DNA of 6,485 bases, from positions 1 to 6,485 of the forward strand of contig CAMEQX010000078.1 of the NCBI GenBank assembly GCA_945933905.1, written 5' to 3'. This DNA is from an uncultured Clostridia bacterium. GTDB taxonomy: Bacteria; Bacillota; Clostridia; Oscillospirales; Ruminococcaceae. The translations under genes and the position numbers were made by a program. The notes under the pieces were generated by a model. The model did not search any database and was not told where the DNA came from. It saw only the letters and a list, made by a program, of their open reading frames with translations. How positions within the stretch are numbered: position 1 is the stretch's first letter; each line of letters begins with the position of its first letter. This document shows, one piece after another, positions 6,244 through 6,485 of the stretch.

Positions 6244-6313
6244 TTTTAATTCAGATAAATCGCTCTGTTATGCGGAATAATCGTTTATCGAGCTTTCTCG
6301 CCGACCGAAAACC

Positions 6314-6349
6314 GCTCAGCAAACGCCGCTCGTTCAGAAAGCGCCGCTC
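6314..6349. repeat. Two adjacent 18-base imperfect direct repeats in the fliL-fliM gap
   Basis: On the plus strand GCTCAGCAAACGCCGCTC (6314-6331) is followed directly by GTTCAGAAAGCGCCGCTC (6332-6349), identical at 15 of 18 positions. They sit in a 193-base gap (6232-6424) that has no gene and is much more GC-rich than the AT-rich fliM leader next to it. Function unknown. Confidence 0.6.
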
Positions 6350-6355
6350 ATCACG

Positions 6356-6414
6356 CGCCGCCCGCCTTCACGGAAAACCGCCCGCCGCCCGCCGCCAGCC
6401 GCTTTCGTGGAAAA
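6356..6414. repeat. GC-rich imperfect direct repeat pair in the fliL-fliM gap
   Basis: Plus-strand copies at 6356-6377 and 6390-6414 share CGCCG, a C/G-rich core, CTT or CTTT, and GGAAAA. Between and within them the trinucleotide-like unit CCGCCGCC recurs. No terminator-like T run follows on either strand. Together with 6314-6349 this makes most of the gap low-complexity and repeat-derived. It may have grown by slippage. Confidence 0.5.
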
Positions 6415-6424
6415 CACACCGGAG

Positions 6425-6485
6425 TTATTCGGATTTCTCCTCGGATTTGTCGTCGGTTGAAACGACAAACTCGCTTGAGTCGATA
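6425..6485 (-). CDS. C-terminal end of an upstream gene, probably FliL (partial)
   Basis: Only about 20 codons are visible, entering from the right edge in the frame beginning at 6484 and ending at TAA 6427-6425. The tail reads IDSSEFVVSTDDKSEEKSE. Its EFVV resembles the FliL C-terminus (F-T-x-F-V-x-Q type) but is extended by an acidic, lysine- and serine-rich tail. Position supports FliL, the basal body protein next to the stator, because fliL usually precedes fliM in Clostridia. The visible part is too short to prove the family, and another frame across this stretch is also open. It is followed by a 193-base repeat-rich gap before fliM. Confidence 0.45.
   Translation of the reverse strand, partial: IDSSEFVVSTDDKSEEKSE

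Noticed and set aside
6270..6320. A flagellar sigma factor (sigma-D/sigma-28) promoter upstream of fliM, suggested by CTCGATAA on the minus strand
   Set aside because: No TAAA-like -35 lies about 15 bases upstream, and no good sigma-A pair with proper spacing is present either.

Overview
The window is an internal stretch of a flagellar/chemotaxis operon. All real genes lie on the minus strand, so transcription runs from high to low coordinates: a partial upstream gene that is probably fliL (6425-6485), then fliM, fliY, cheY, fliO, fliP, fliQ, fliR and the first 243 codons of flhB, which runs off at base 1. Three things point to a Firmicute of class Clostridia: the gene order, a two-domain FliY in place of a short FliN, and a stand-alone cheY between the switch genes and the export genes. 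Strong Shine-Dalgarno (SD) sites and the use of GTG and TTG starts agree with this. A gut or rumen Oscillospirales-type organism is my guess, not something the sequence proves.

The genes form two modules. FliM and FliY build the cytoplasmic C-ring switch, CheY binds it when phosphorylated, and FliY carries two intact CheC-type phosphatase motifs that would remove the CheY phosphate. FliO, FliP, FliQ, FliR and FlhB form the membrane core of the flagellar type III export gate. Genes within each module are tightly packed: fliO and fliP overlap by 4 bases, fliP-fliQ are 17 bases apart, and fliM-fliY 13. A terminator-like hairpin lies between the two modules, after cheY.

Three gaps break the packing. 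The gap between fliL and fliM (6232-6424) holds GC-rich imperfect direct repeats. The gap between cheY and fliO (3506-3640) holds the terminator-like hairpin. The gap between fliQ and fliR (1544-1788) is the most interesting. It holds a compact element of about 174 bases with matching inverted ends, a long imperfect closing stem and three internal perfect-stem hairpins. A perfect SD motif, which reads as an anti-SD motif on the operon strand, sits between two of these hairpins. I do not recognise the element. It looks like a small non-autonomous mobile repeat (MITE-like) or a structured RNA placed exactly at the fliQ stop codon.

I see no tRNA, rRNA, CRISPR array, transposase or convincing promoter in the window.
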